DNA from: Arthrobacter sp. PM3
GTDB taxonomy: Bacteria > Actinomycetota > Actinomycetes > Actinomycetales > Micrococcaceae
Assembly (NCBI RefSeq): GCF_003352915.1
Contig: NZ_CP022314.1
Coordinates: 577,947-641,946 of the forward strand
Direction of reading: 5' to 3'
DNA: 64,000 nucleotides
Program-made: the position numbers and the translations under genes
Notes under the pieces: model-generated
What the model was told of the DNA's origin: nothing
The model's database searches: none
Seen by the model: only the letters and a program-made list of their open reading frames with translations
In this document: piece by piece, positions 42,516 through 50,600 of the stretch
Layout: the number at the start of each line of letters is the position of its first letter
How positions within the stretch are numbered: position 1 is the first letter of the stretch

Positions 42516-43438
42516 CAGGCTGCCCTTCCCTTGCTTAGTTCTTTTCGGGTGGGTTGTGGTGCCTCGTCCGGGGCCGACCCGTCCGGCAGGATTTTCGCGT
42601 GCCCGGCTTCCTGGGCCCTCCTGACTTCCTCATGCAGCAGCGACCAGACCTTGTGCCGGTGTTCGACGAAGGAAGCGTCGGAGCGCACGTCCCCGTCGCT
42701 GCTCCGCTCCCCCAGGTCAATGTCCACGATCTGTTTGAGCCGGCCGGGGCGGGAACTGAGCACGGCCACCCGCTGGCCCAGGTATACGGCCTCGTCGATG
42801 CCGTGCGTGATGAAGATGATGGTCTTGCCCGTGGACCGCCAGATGCGCAGAAGTTCCTCCTGGAGCTGCTCACGGGTCTGGGCGTCCAGCGCCGCGAACG
42901 GTTCGTCCATGAGCAGGATGTCCGGCTCGTAGGCGAGGCTCCGGGCGATGGCCACGCGCTGTTTCATCCCGCCGGAGAGCTCATGCGGGTACCGGTCCTC
43001 AAAACCGGACAGGCCCACCAGGTCCAGATACTCGCGGGCCCTGTCCGCGCGTTCCCTGCGGCCCAGCCGCCGCCCGTCGCTGCCGGGGCCTTCGAGGCCG
43101 AAGGCGACGTTGGCGGCCGCGGTGCGCCACGGGAAGAGTGCGTACTGCTGGAAGACGACGGCACGGTCCCGGCCGGGGCCGGTAATCTCCTGGCCGTCCA
43201 CGAGCACCTGGCCTGTGTCGGGCCGGGTGAGTCCGGCCAGGAGGTCCAGGAGGGTGGTCTTGCCGGATCCGCTCGGACCGACGAGGGTGATGAACTCGCC
43301 CGCGGCGACGTCCAGGGTGATCCCCTCGAGCGCCGTCAGGGTGGAGCCCTCGGGCTGTTCCTTGCTGGGGCGGACCGTGAACTGCTTCCCGACGTTCCGC
43401 AGTCTGATCTTCGGTGCCGTTTCAGGAGCACGGGTCAT
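42515..43438 (-). CDS. Sulfonate-type ABC ATPase (SsuB/TauB-like)
   Basis: 307-residue ATPase with Walker A VGPSGSGKTTL, Q-loop VVFQQYALFPWRT, signature LSGGMKQRV, Walker B ILLMDEPFAALDA and switch His ITHGIDEAVYLG. The FPWRT and LFPW elements are typical of the SsuB/TauB/NrtD group. A C-terminal tail of about 50 residues (ERSSDGDVRSDAS to the end) follows the core. It overlaps both neighbours, so the importer is a single transcript. Confidence 0.96.
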   Translation of the reverse strand: MTRAPETAPKIRLRNVGKQFTVRPSKEQPEGSTLTALEGITLDVAAGEFITLVGPSGSGKTTLLDLLAGLTRPDTGQVLVDGQEITGPGRDRAVVFQQYALFPWRTAAANVAFGLEGPGSDGRRLGRRERADRAREYLDLVGLSGFEDRYPHELSGGMKQRVAIARSLAYEPDILLMDEPFAALDAQTREQLQEELLRIWRSTGKTIIFITHGIDEAVYLGQRVAVLSSRPGRLKQIVDIDLGERSSDGDVRSDASFVEHRHKVWSLLHEEVRRAQEAGHAKILPDGSAPDEAPQPTRKELSKGRAA

Positions 43439-44487
43439 GATGTCCCCTTGAGCAGGCCGTTGAAGTCGTTCGTGTAGTACTTCGACGGGGTGATATCACC
43501 ACTGACGACGCCGGTGTCCTTGAGCCAGGCGTTCCAGCGGCTGAAGTCCTCATCGCTGATGGCACCCTTGGACGGGACACCGACGCTCTTCCAGTACTTC
43601 AGGGTCGCGGTACTTTCGGAACGGTGGCGTTTGTCGATGATGCTCGTGAACCGCGCGATCACCTCTTCACGGGGCGTGGTGCGTTCCCACTCGATGGCCT
43701 TGGCCACCCCGGTGGTGAAGATCTTCGTGGTTTCCGGGTTCTTTTCGATGAAGTCCTTGCGCAGGACAATCTGGCCGCCGGCAAAGGTTCCGAAGAGCTC
43801 GTAGTCGTTGAACAGGGACCGCAGGCCGCCCTTGGCGACTGCGTTATCCTGCAGCACCCCGCCGAGCGCCCCGACGTCCACCTGTCCGCGGCGGATGGCC
43901 TCCTCCGTGTCGTTCGGCGGAACGACCACGAGTTGGACCTGTTTGATTTCCTCCTGCGTCAGTCCGTTCTTCTTCAGGTAGCTGTTGATCACGGCGTCCG
44001 AATGGGCGCCGAGGGTGTTGACGGCGATCTTCTTGCCGATCAGATCCCGCGGGGTCCGGATCGGGCTGTCCTGGGTGACGTAGAAGCCGTTGAACGTCTT
44101 ACTGTCCTCGCCGTAGCAATTGATCACCGCGGTGACCGGGGCGCCGGCTTCGATGAGCTTCACTACGGCGCCGGAGAAGGCCCCGCCAAAGTCGGTGGCG
44201 CCCGTCGCGGCTGATTGGATGCTCGCCGGCCCGCTGATGGTGTTGCCCACCCAGTTCAGCTTGATGTCGCCGAGGTAGCCGAGGTCCTGGGCCAGTTCGG
44301 GCAGCGTGACGCTATTGGCCGAGCCCTCGTAGCGGAGTTCCGTCACTTCTGGGGTTCCGGGGGTGCTCCCGGCTGGGGTCTGGGCCGTCGCAGGGCCGCC
44401 GCAACCGGACACCACCAGCGAGACCGCCACGGCCGCAGCCATGCCCAAAACGGTGAAATATCTTGCGGGTAAGAGTCGGTTTTTCAT
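43435..44487 (-). CDS. Sulfonate/nitrate-type ABC binding lipoprotein
   Basis: 350-residue solute-binding lipoprotein of the SsuA/TauA/ThiY group. The lipobox is VSGC with Cys29. Core: LRYEGSANSVTLPELAQDLGYLGDIKLNWVGN, DFGGAFSGAVVKLIEAGAPVTAVI, PRDLIGKKIAVNTLGAHSDAVI and QVDVGALGGVLQDNAVAKGG. First gene of the organosulfur operon, followed by ATPase, permease, dioxygenase and monooxygenase genes. A perfect 8-bp-arm inverted repeat lies 28 bases upstream. Substrate (sulfonate, sulfate ester or other) is inferred from context. Confidence 0.93.
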   Translation of the reverse strand: MKNRLLPARYFTVLGMAAAVAVSLVVSGCGGPATAQTPAGSTPGTPEVTELRYEGSANSVTLPELAQDLGYLGDIKLNWVGNTISGPASIQSAATGATDFGGAFSGAVVKLIEAGAPVTAVINCYGEDSKTFNGFYVTQDSPIRTPRDLIGKKIAVNTLGAHSDAVINSYLKKNGLTQEEIKQVQLVVVPPNDTEEAIRRGQVDVGALGGVLQDNAVAKGGLRSLFNDYELFGTFAGGQIVLRKDFIEKNPETTKIFTTGVAKAIEWERTTPREEVIARFTSIIDKRHRSESTATLKYWKSVGVPSKGAISDEDFSRWNAWLKDTGVVSGDITPSKYYTNDFNGLLKGTS

Positions 44488-44514
44488 GGCGGATTCTTTC
44501 TCGATTCGTTGGTG

Positions 44515-44535
44515 CGAACCGGACCAGCCGGTTCG
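44515..44535. promoter_or_regulatory. Inverted repeat upstream of organosulfur operon
   Basis: CGAACCGG-ACCAG-CCGGTTCG, perfect 8-nt arms, lies 28-48 bases before the first gene. It could be a repressor operator at the start point or a leader hairpin. Confidence 0.6.
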
Positions 44536-44869
44536 TGTCCACCATCAGAACAGAGAAGATTTCCCGCCGACAGAGCCCCGGACATCCAAAGAAACCGTGC
44601 GTAACCGGCCGACGAAAACGGCCACGAACGCAAAGAAAGACCCTGGAAGACGCATCAGGGAAGCAGTGCGTAACCCGGCGGACTTACAGGTTCATCCGCG
44701 GCCGTCCCGGGACACACCCTGGCCCCCTTCGACCGGCAGCGTGAAGCCAGCGTTACGTCCGGCGGCCGGGCATGACAGGCCTGCCGTCACACCGGCCGGG
44801 CCGGGCGCACGAAAATTTCCCGCGAGGCTGCCGGATTGTTACACCGCCCGCCGCCGCGTCAGACACCTG
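44536..44869. other. Upstream region of organosulfur operon
   Basis: No gene recognised. The decamer GTGCGTAACC occurs twice in direct orientation (44597-44606 and 44666-44675), a possible activator-binding pair for the minus-strand operon. The right part is the 3' flank of the hydroxyacid dehydrogenase gene. Confidence 0.35.
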
Positions 44870-45790
44870 TCAGCCGCCCAGCACCACGTTCACCGGCGGC
44901 TCGCCCGCCAGCATGAGGTCGATCTGCCGCTGGAGCAGGCGGCCCATCCGCGGGCGCATCGCCGAACTCGCCCCGCCCACGTGCGGGCTGATGATGACGC
45001 CGGGGGTGCGCCACAGCGGGTGGTCCTGCGGCAGGGGCTCGGGGTCGGTGACGTCCAGGGCGGCGCGGATCCGCCCGGATCCGGTGTGCTTGACCAGGGC
45101 GTCAGTGTCCGCCACCGGCCCGCGGGCCACGTTGACCACCAGGGCACCGTCGGGCATGGCCGCGAGGAAGGCGTCGTCGATGAGGTGCCGGGTGGAGTCG
45201 CTGAGCGGGACGCCCACCACCACGATGTCGTGCTCCGGCAGCAGCGCAGGGAGTTCGGCGATGCCGTGGACGTGGCCGCGCGGGTCCGTCCGTTCCCGGC
45301 TGGCCACCCGGGTCACGCTGGTTTCGAAGGGCAGGAGCCGGTCCTCGATCGCCTTGCCCACCCCGCCGTAGCCGACAATCAGGACCCTGCGGTCGGCCAG
45401 GCTGGCGGTGGGACGGGTCTCCCACCGGCCGTCCTGCTGGTTCTTCAGGATGCGCGGGAGTTCACGCTGGCTGGCGAGGATCAGGGCCAGGGTGAGTTCC
45501 GCCGTCGACGTTTCATGCACGCCGGCCGCGTTGGCGAAAACCCGGCCGGCCGGCAGGAAGTCCGTCACGCCGTCGTACCCGATCGACTGGCTCTGCACCA
45601 GCCCGGTGTCCACCGCATCCAGGGCGCCCAGGACCTGCGGGCCGCGCATGTAGGGCGGCACCACGATGTCGAGCCGCGGCTGCGGCGACGCCCCGGTGAA
45701 GTCCCACTCCAGGACGGTGACGTCCGGGTGCGGCTGAAGGTAGTCACGCAACGTGGGGTCGGGCAGGCTGACGGTGATCTTCCGGGTCAT
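44870..45790 (-). CDS. D-isomer-specific 2-hydroxyacid dehydrogenase
   Basis: 306-residue NAD-dependent dehydrogenase. The Rossmann motif is VLIVGYGGVGKAIEDRL (about 138-154). Catalytic residues are Arg in VVNVARGPV, Glu in DVTDPEPLPQDHPLW and His in ISPHVGG. It interconverts a 2-hydroxyacid and 2-oxoacid. The ATG at 45790 is used because an N-terminal extension to 46048 would run through the divergent gene. It is divergent from the LhgO-like oxidase gene, another 2-hydroxyacid enzyme. Confidence 0.92.
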   Translation of the reverse strand: MTRKITVSLPDPTLRDYLQPHPDVTVLEWDFTGASPQPRLDIVVPPYMRGPQVLGALDAVDTGLVQSQSIGYDGVTDFLPAGRVFANAAGVHETSTAELTLALILASQRELPRILKNQQDGRWETRPTASLADRRVLIVGYGGVGKAIEDRLLPFETSVTRVASRERTDPRGHVHGIAELPALLPEHDIVVVGVPLSDSTRHLIDDAFLAAMPDGALVVNVARGPVADTDALVKHTGSGRIRAALDVTDPEPLPQDHPLWRTPGVIISPHVGGASSAMRPRMGRLLQRQIDLMLAGEPPVNVVLGG

Positions 45791-45911
45791 GGTTGCCAGC
45801 CTAATCGAGCGGCCGACGCCGGGACTCACCGACCGCCCGCCCCCCCTGACACGCGGGCGCTGTTCGGGATAGGGTCCAGAGCAGCAGGCATTGGGAGGGA
45901 AGGCGGCGCGC

Positions 45912-47162
45912 GTGGCGGCTCGGATCGGGATCATTGGCGGCGGGATCGTGGGCGTGGCGATTGCCCGCGCCCTGGCGGCGACCGGGGACTTCGATGTCAC
46001 GGTCCTGGAGAAAGAGCACCGCGTGGCCGCGCACCAGACCGGCCACAACTCCGGCGTGGTGCACGCGGGCCTCTACTACCAGCCGGGCTCGCTCAAAGCC
46101 GTCCTCTGCGCCCGCGGCCGCGACCTCACCCGCGACTTCTGCCAGGCCAAGGGCCTGCCCTACCGCGAACTCGGCAAGCTGGTGGTCGCCGTGACGGAGG
46201 AGGAGCTCCCCCGGCTCGACGAGATCGAGCGCCGGGCCCGGGAGAACCGCGTCCCCGGCATGAAACGCCTCACCGCGGAAGAACTGCGAGGGATCGAGCC
46301 GCACGCCGCGGGCGTCGCGGCCGTCCATTCACCGCACACCGCCGTCGTGGACTACGCCGCCATCACCGAAGCCATGGCCCAGGACGTGCGGCAGGCCGGC
46401 GGGGCCGTGCTGCTGGGCCAGGAGGTGGTGGCCGTGAGCAATTCCGGTGGCGCCGTGCACGTCTCCACGCCCGGCGCCACCCACAGTTATGACCGGCTGG
46501 TGGTGTGCGCGGGCCTGCAGTCGGATGTGGTGGCGCGGATGGTCGGGGCCAGCCCGTCGCCGGCGATCCTGCCGTTCCGCGGTGAATACTGGGTCATGGC
46601 CGCCGCCCGGAACCACCTGGTCCGCGGCATGATCTACCCCGTCCCGGATCCGCGGTTCCCGTTCCTGGGCGTGCACTTCACCCGCGGCGTGTACGACGAC
46701 GTCCATGTGGGCCCCAACGCCGTTCCGGCCCTGGCACGCGAGGGCTACTCCTGGGCCCGGATTTCGCTGCCGGACACCCTGGCCTCGCTGCGCTGGCCCG
46801 GGGCCCGCGCCCTGGCCCGGCAGCACTGGCGGATGGGCGCCCGGGAGATCTCGGCGTCGCTGCTCAAGCCGCTCTACTTCCGGCAGGCCCGGCAGTTCGT
46901 GCCCGAGCTCCGGCCCGCCGATCTCGCTCTAAAGGCCGGCGCCGGGGTCCGCGCCCAGGCGTGGGCGGCGGACGGGTCGCTGCTGGACGACTTCGCCGTG
47001 GACCAGCTAGGTGCCGTGACGCTGCTGCGCAACGCGCCCTCCCCGGCCGCGACGTCCGCCCTGGCGATCGCCGACCACGTCGTGGAGCACTTCCTGAAGA
47101 TCGACCCGCACCGGCGCGGTTCGTGGACTTCGCCCGAGGCCGCGCCTAACGTCAGTCGTTAA
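45912..47162 (+). CDS. lhgO: L-2-hydroxyglutarate dehydrogenase/oxidase
   Basis: 416-residue FAD enzyme of the DAO family. The dinucleotide motif IGIIGGGIVGVAIARALA is at the N-terminus. Family features: QTGHNSGVVHAGLYYQPGSLKA, ELGKLVVAV, RGEYWVM and the C-terminal RNAPSPAATSALAIADHV. It oxidises L-2-hydroxyglutarate to 2-oxoglutarate with a quinone or oxygen as acceptor. GTG start with GGGAGGGAAGG upstream. The C-terminal TSPEAAPNVSR tail is short and unremarkable. Confidence 0.92.
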   Translation: MAARIGIIGGGIVGVAIARALAATGDFDVTVLEKEHRVAAHQTGHNSGVVHAGLYYQPGSLKAVLCARGRDLTRDFCQAKGLPYRELGKLVVAVTEEELPRLDEIERRARENRVPGMKRLTAEELRGIEPHAAGVAAVHSPHTAVVDYAAITEAMAQDVRQAGGAVLLGQEVVAVSNSGGAVHVSTPGATHSYDRLVVCAGLQSDVVARMVGASPSPAILPFRGEYWVMAAARNHLVRGMIYPVPDPRFPFLGVHFTRGVYDDVHVGPNAVPALAREGYSWARISLPDTLASLRWPGARALARQHWRMGAREISASLLKPLYFRQARQFVPELRPADLALKAGAGVRAQAWAADGSLLDDFAVDQLGAVTLLRNAPSPAATSALAIADHVVEHFLKIDPHRRGSWTSPEAAPNVSR

Positions 47163-47234
47163 GCACCCCTGTTGGCGCCGCGCGGTGAGCATCCCGTCCC
47201 GGGCATCACCGCCGAGGACGGAAGGCCCCCGCGC

Positions 47235-48131
47235 ATGACGACTCCGGGCACCCCGCCGGCCGCTCCCGAGCGCCGCAGGCACGTGATCCTCGCCCTGGCG
47301 GCCGCCGCGCTGGTGCTGGCCGCCGCCGTCGTCCTCGGGGTGATCCGCACGGGCCCGACGCCGGAGGGTGACTTCTTCGCTGTCGGCCGCCGGCAGGTGC
47401 AGCACCAGGCCGCCGCTGCTCCGGCACCGGCGCCGCGCGCCGCCGTCGACCTCCCGGCCGAGATCCGGCGGATCGCGAGTGACCATCCCGACCACAGGAT
47501 CGGCGTCGCCGTCCTGGACACCCGCGACGGGCAGCTGCAGAGTTACGGCGACGTGGCGCCGTACACGGCGGCGAGCACGGCGAAGGTCCTGACCGCCGCC
47601 GCGTACTACCACCTGGTGGAAACCGGGGAAAAGTCACTCGACGCTCCGCTGGGCGCGTTCACCGCCGCGTTCCAGCTCAAGGCCATGATCAACACCAGCA
47701 GCGACGACTCGTGGCTGCTGCTGATGCGGGACATCGGCTACCCCCGCCTGACGGCCTACGCCGCCAGCCTGGGCATCCCCTACGATCCCGAGAAGAACCA
47801 GCTGGCCCCGGCCGATCTCGCCCGGCTCCTCGAACAGCTCGCCGCGGGCAAGCTGCTCAATGCCGGGCACACCGCGGAGCTGCTGGGCTACATGCAGCAG
47901 ACCAACGACGAAGACCTGATCCCGGCGGCGCTCCCGGCGGGCATCACGGTCCATCACAAGTACGGCGTAGTGGAAGGGTATGTCCACGACGCCGCGCTGC
48001 TCAGCTCCGGCGACCGCTCCTACGCGGTGGTCATTTATACGTGGGGGCCGGACGACGCCGACAGCGCGGCCCGCCTGGACCTCATCCACGACCTGACGCA
48101 CCAGGTCACGGGCGCCCTGTTCGGGCAGTGA
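47235..48131 (+). CDS. Membrane-anchored class A beta-lactamase-like serine hydrolase
   Basis: 298-residue protein with an N-terminal helix (HVILALAAAALVLAAAVVLGVI, about 16-38) and a transpeptidase-fold domain outside the membrane. The nucleophile motif is STAK (TAASTAKVLTAA), the second motif SSDDS replaces SDN, and HHKYG replaces KTG. The Glu of the omega loop is not evident. It may be a D,D-peptidase or penicillin-binding-like hydrolase; true beta-lactamase activity is doubtful. ATG chosen with GGAAGG nine bases upstream. Confidence 0.8.
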   Translation: MTTPGTPPAAPERRRHVILALAAAALVLAAAVVLGVIRTGPTPEGDFFAVGRRQVQHQAAAAPAPAPRAAVDLPAEIRRIASDHPDHRIGVAVLDTRDGQLQSYGDVAPYTAASTAKVLTAAAYYHLVETGEKSLDAPLGAFTAAFQLKAMINTSSDDSWLLLMRDIGYPRLTAYAASLGIPYDPEKNQLAPADLARLLEQLAAGKLLNAGHTAELLGYMQQTNDEDLIPAALPAGITVHHKYGVVEGYVHDAALLSSGDRSYAVVIYTWGPDDADSAARLDLIHDLTHQVTGALFGQ

Positions 48132-48181
48132 CAGTGGGCGGCGCCGCTTGGCGGGACGGGTTCCCGCCCGTGCAAGTCCCG

Positions 48182-48229
48182 CGAGATCGCCGGAAGGTTC
48201 CGGCGAACCGGGGGTTTCCGGCGATCTCG
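48182..48229. terminator. Long hairpin between convergent genes
   Basis: CGAGATCGCCGGAA (48182-48195) pairs perfectly with TTCCGGCGATCTCG (48216-48229); the loop itself holds GGTTC/GAACC. It is placed to end both converging transcripts and resembles the extragenic palindromes at 49252 and 50377. Confidence 0.75.
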
Positions 48230-48273
48230 GCGGCCTGCAGCGTCCCGCAGCGGCGTCACCTCCGCCGGATCCT

Positions 48274-48441
48274 CTAGCGGCCGAAGAGCTTGGCGAAGAA
48301 GCCGGTCTTGGTCGTGGTGTCGCTCTCGTGGCCGCGGCAGCGGTCGGCGGTGGGGACGCCCCGCATGACCTGATCAACGTGCTGGCCGCAGCCGGCCCAC
48401 GTGGTCTTTCCGCACTTCTTGCAGGCAACTGCACGGCACAT
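48274..48441 (-). CDS. Cys-rich 55-residue protein
   Basis: Starts MCRAVACKKCGKTTWAGCGQHVDQVM. Six Cys and two His (CxxC, CGQH, C and GHE) suggest a zinc-ribbon-like fold. The C-terminus is basic and ends FFAKLFGR. Similar mini-proteins are widespread in Actinobacteria with no tested role. AAGGAG lies ahead of the ATG, and a CsoR/CstR-like palindrome sits 41 bases upstream, which would link it to copper or persulfide stress. Confidence 0.75.
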   Translation of the reverse strand: MCRAVACKKCGKTTWAGCGQHVDQVMRGVPTADRCRGHESDTTTKTGFFAKLFGR

Positions 48442-48481
48442 CCGGGAACTCCTTCGGTTGGGTGAGACTGGAGTCTCCAGC

Positions 48482-48497
48482 ATACCCCCAGGGGTAT
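48482..48497. promoter_or_regulatory. CsoR/CstR-like operator
   Basis: ATACCCCCAGGGGTAT, perfect 7-nt arms around CA, matches the ATACCCC...GGGGTAT form of CsoR-family (copper or persulfide) operators. On the minus strand TATGCT directly follows it and could be the -10 element of the Cys-rich gene. Confidence 0.75.
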
Positions 48498-48718
48498 TAT
48501 TTGGGGAAATCAGCCGCAGGGGCGGGAATTCGCTCCTTGGGACTGGCTTGGACGGCACCGCGGGCGGACGATAGAAGGACCGGACCCGCATGCACTTGCA
48601 CCGGGCGGAATCCGGAAGCGAACCGCCCGTTCCGCACGGGCGAGTTAAAACCGGGAGGGCCGGCAGGCCTCCTGCACATCACGATGATCCACCTCCTCAC
48701 GCAGGAGCACTAACAACC

Positions 48719-49234
48719 ATGTCCATCACACCAACCATCAACAAACAGCGCCCCCTTTGGGCCAGGGCCGCCCTGATCCCGGCCCTCGGACTGGGCCTGC
48801 TCGGGGCGCCCGTTGCCCTCGCGGCACCCGCCAACGCCTCGACGTCGGAGCACGGCTGCACAGTCGATCCCCTGAAGCCCACCACCCACGACGGTTCCAC
48901 GTGGGATCCCTGGCGGGACTCCACCCACGCGGACTTCCGGATCCAGGTCGACTGCAGCGGCGACAAGACCGTGGAAATCCGCCAGCTTCGCGTCGCCGGC
49001 GGGGATGGGAGCAGGCATCACGCCATCCTGGGCTTCTCCACCTTCTGGGAGTCGTTCGATCACGGCAGCGACTCGGTGACACTGCACAGCCCCGACCGCG
49101 TCCCGAACCTTGACCGCCATCACAGCGAGGAAGTGTTCCAGTTTGTCTCCTTCCGCGTCCGGAGCGGCCACGGCGATCACTGGTCAGACTGGACCGACTG
49201 GGAAAAGAGCGACGTCGCAACCATTCACGGCTGA
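48719..49234 (+). CDS. Secreted protein of unknown function
   Basis: 171-residue exported protein. The signal peptide (residues 1-40, ALA-AP or ANA-ST cleavage) is followed by a His/Asp/Trp-rich domain with a single Cys pair (GCTVDP ... VDCSGDK) and a WDPWRDSTHADFRIQVDC stretch. No family recognised. The ribosome site GCAGGAG is 12 bases upstream. A long hairpin follows its stop. Confidence 0.7.
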   Translation: MSITPTINKQRPLWARAALIPALGLGLLGAPVALAAPANASTSEHGCTVDPLKPTTHDGSTWDPWRDSTHADFRIQVDCSGDKTVEIRQLRVAGGDGSRHHAILGFSTFWESFDHGSDSVTLHSPDRVPNLDRHHSEEVFQFVSFRVRSGHGDHWSDWTDWEKSDVATIHG

Positions 49235-49251
49235 GCTTTTTCACTGCCGCG

Positions 49252-49303
49252 GCGCAAATACGCTGGCGCGACGCAAATTCGGGGTGCGCCAGCCTATTTG
49301 CGC
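49252..49303 (+). terminator. Long inverted repeat after secreted-protein gene
   Basis: GCGCAAATACGCTGGCGC (49252-49269) pairs with GCGCCAGCCTATTTGCGC (49286-49303), one mismatch in 18, loop 16 nt, starting 17 bases past the stop. Terminator-like or an extragenic palindrome. Confidence 0.7.
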
Positions 49304-49361
49304 AGCGCCATTCCCTTCGCGCAGCGCCGGCCAGGGTGCGCGTCGAAATCCGTCCGGCCGG

Positions 49362-49390
49362 TTGACACCCGCCAACCGGTACGGTTCAAT
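49362..49390 (+). promoter_or_regulatory. Promoter of uraD-uraH
   Basis: TTGACA (49362-49367), 17-nt spacer, TTCAAT (49385-49390). Start point would be near 49397, about 90 bases before uraD. Confidence 0.6.
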
Positions 49391-49421
49391 TTTTTGCATA
49401 TGCTGAAATAACAGTTCCACG

Positions 49422-49442
49422 ATACGAATAATGTGTTCGTAT
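49422..49442. promoter_or_regulatory. Candidate operator in the uraD leader
   Basis: ATACGAA-TAATGTG-TTCGTAT, perfect 7-nt arms, in the untranslated leader of uraD, 46 bases before its ATG. It fits a repressor responding to urate or a purine catabolite; regulator unknown. Confidence 0.55.
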
Positions 49443-49487
49443 AGCCCTACACCGTGGATGCCAGCATTGACGCAAAGGATCTGGCAC

Positions 49488-49985
49488 ATGCTGTTGGAAG
49501 ACTTTAACGCGGCCGGACGCGCGGAGGCCGCCGACACCCTGCGCCCCTGCCTGGACATTGACCGGTGGATTGAGGAAATCGTCGACTCCCGGCCCTTCGG
49601 CAGCAGCGCGAGCCTGCTCGACACCGCCGCCCGCGCGGCGGAACCCTTCACCGGCCAGGAAGTGGAAGCCGCACTGGCCCACCATCCCCGCATCGGCGAA
49701 CGGGCCGCAGGCAACAGCACGGAGGCCCGGCTGTCCCAGCGGGAGCAGGCAGGCCTCGGTGCGGCCGACCCCGCCGTCGCCGCAGCCATCGCCGAAGGCA
49801 ACCGGAACTACGAGGAAAAGTTCGGCCAGGTCTTCCTGATCCGCGCCGCCGGCCGCAGCCGCGAGGAGATCCTGGCGGCCCTCACCACCCGGCTTTCCCA
49901 CACCCCCGAACAAGAGCAGGCCATCATCGGCCAGCAGCTGCGCGAAATCGCGGTACTCCGGCTCGAAGGACTGATCAGCGCATGA
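49488..49985 (+). CDS. uraD: OHCU decarboxylase
   Basis: 165-residue 2-oxo-4-hydroxy-4-carboxy-5-ureidoimidazoline decarboxylase, the last step from urate to S-allantoin. The catalytic His is in LAHHPRIGE (about residue 66), and EEKFGQVFLIRAAGRSREEIL is the diagnostic C-terminal element. ATG at 49488 has AAAGGA upstream. It overlaps uraH by four bases. No uricase gene follows in the window. Confidence 0.93.
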   Translation: MLLEDFNAAGRAEAADTLRPCLDIDRWIEEIVDSRPFGSSASLLDTAARAAEPFTGQEVEAALAHHPRIGERAAGNSTEARLSQREQAGLGAADPAVAAAIAEGNRNYEEKFGQVFLIRAAGRSREEILAALTTRLSHTPEQEQAIIGQQLREIAVLRLEGLISA

Positions 49986-50323
49986 GCACCTCCCACGTCA
50001 CCACCCACGTCCTGGACACCGGCTCCGGCCGGCCCGCCGCGCACGTCGCCGTCGCGCTGGACATGCTCGACGGCGAGCGCTGGGTCACGCTCGCCACCGG
50101 CACCACCGACGACGACGGGCGCGTCAAGACACTCGGGCCGGAGAAACTGGCCACCGGGACCTACCGCCTGACCTTCGGGACCGGGGCCTACTACGCCGCC
50201 ACCGGGACCGAGACCTTCTTCCCCGAGGTCGCACTGACCTTCGCCGTGTCCGAGACCCAGCCGCACTACCATGTGCCGCTCCTGCTGAGCCCCTTCGCGT
50301 ACTCCACGTACCGGGGCAGCTGA
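49982..50323 (+). CDS. uraH: 5-hydroxyisourate hydrolase
   Basis: 113-residue transthyretin-like enzyme. The start HVTTHVLDTGSGRPAAHV carries the N-terminal catalytic His9, and the C-terminus is the diagnostic YRGS tetrapeptide. It hydrolyses 5-hydroxyisourate to OHCU, which UraD then decarboxylates. The start overlaps uraD (ATGA). Confidence 0.96.
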   Translation: MSTSHVTTHVLDTGSGRPAAHVAVALDMLDGERWVTLATGTTDDDGRVKTLGPEKLATGTYRLTFGTGAYYAATGTETFFPEVALTFAVSETQPHYHVPLLLSPFAYSTYRGS

Positions 50324-50376
50324 GGCGCCCCCGCCTCCATGCACCTCTAATCGACCACCATCCGACAGACCCCCGA

Positions 50377-50447
50377 AAAGCAACGCGGGGTCAGATACGG
50401 CCCATCCTGAGCACCTCCATCGGCCGTATCTGACCCTGCGTTGCTTT
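50377..50447. repeat. Extragenic inverted repeat, copy 1
   Basis: Arms AAAGCAACGCGGGGTCAGATACGGCC (50377-50402) and its partner (50422-50447) pair with one mismatch in 26; 19-nt loop. Nearly the same element recurs at 55946-56010. It follows uraH by 54 bases and could also terminate transcription. Confidence 0.9.
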
Positions 50448-50539
50448 GTGCTGCCGCGCCCGAAGCGCCGCGCAGCATCAGGTCCGCACAGTCACAAACC
50501 GTATTTTTCGCGGCGCCAGGCCCGGCCGGCCCGAACCCC

Positions 50540-50568
50540 TTGACAGTGGCCCGCGTCACTTCTATTCT
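50540..50568 (+). promoter_or_regulatory. Promoter of the MFS-GntR-hydantoinase operon
   Basis: TTGACA (50540-50545), 17-nt spacer, TATTCT (50563-50568), near consensus. Start point falls within the palindrome at 50572-50600. Confidence 0.8.
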
Positions 50569-50571
50569 CAA

Positions 50572-50600
50572 TTTTGGGATCCCAAATTGGGATCCCAAAA
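50572..50600. promoter_or_regulatory. Double GntR-type operator
   Basis: Two copies of the perfect 12-nt palindrome TTGGGATCCCAA sit 13 nt apart and together form a 29-nt inverted repeat around one central A. It overlaps the start point of the operon that contains a GntR/FCD gene, so autoregulated repression is likely. Confidence 0.8.

Noticed and set aside
47235..48131. Antibiotic resistance class A beta-lactamase
   Set aside because: STAK is present, but SDN, the omega-loop Glu and KTG are altered or missing, so resistance should not be claimed.
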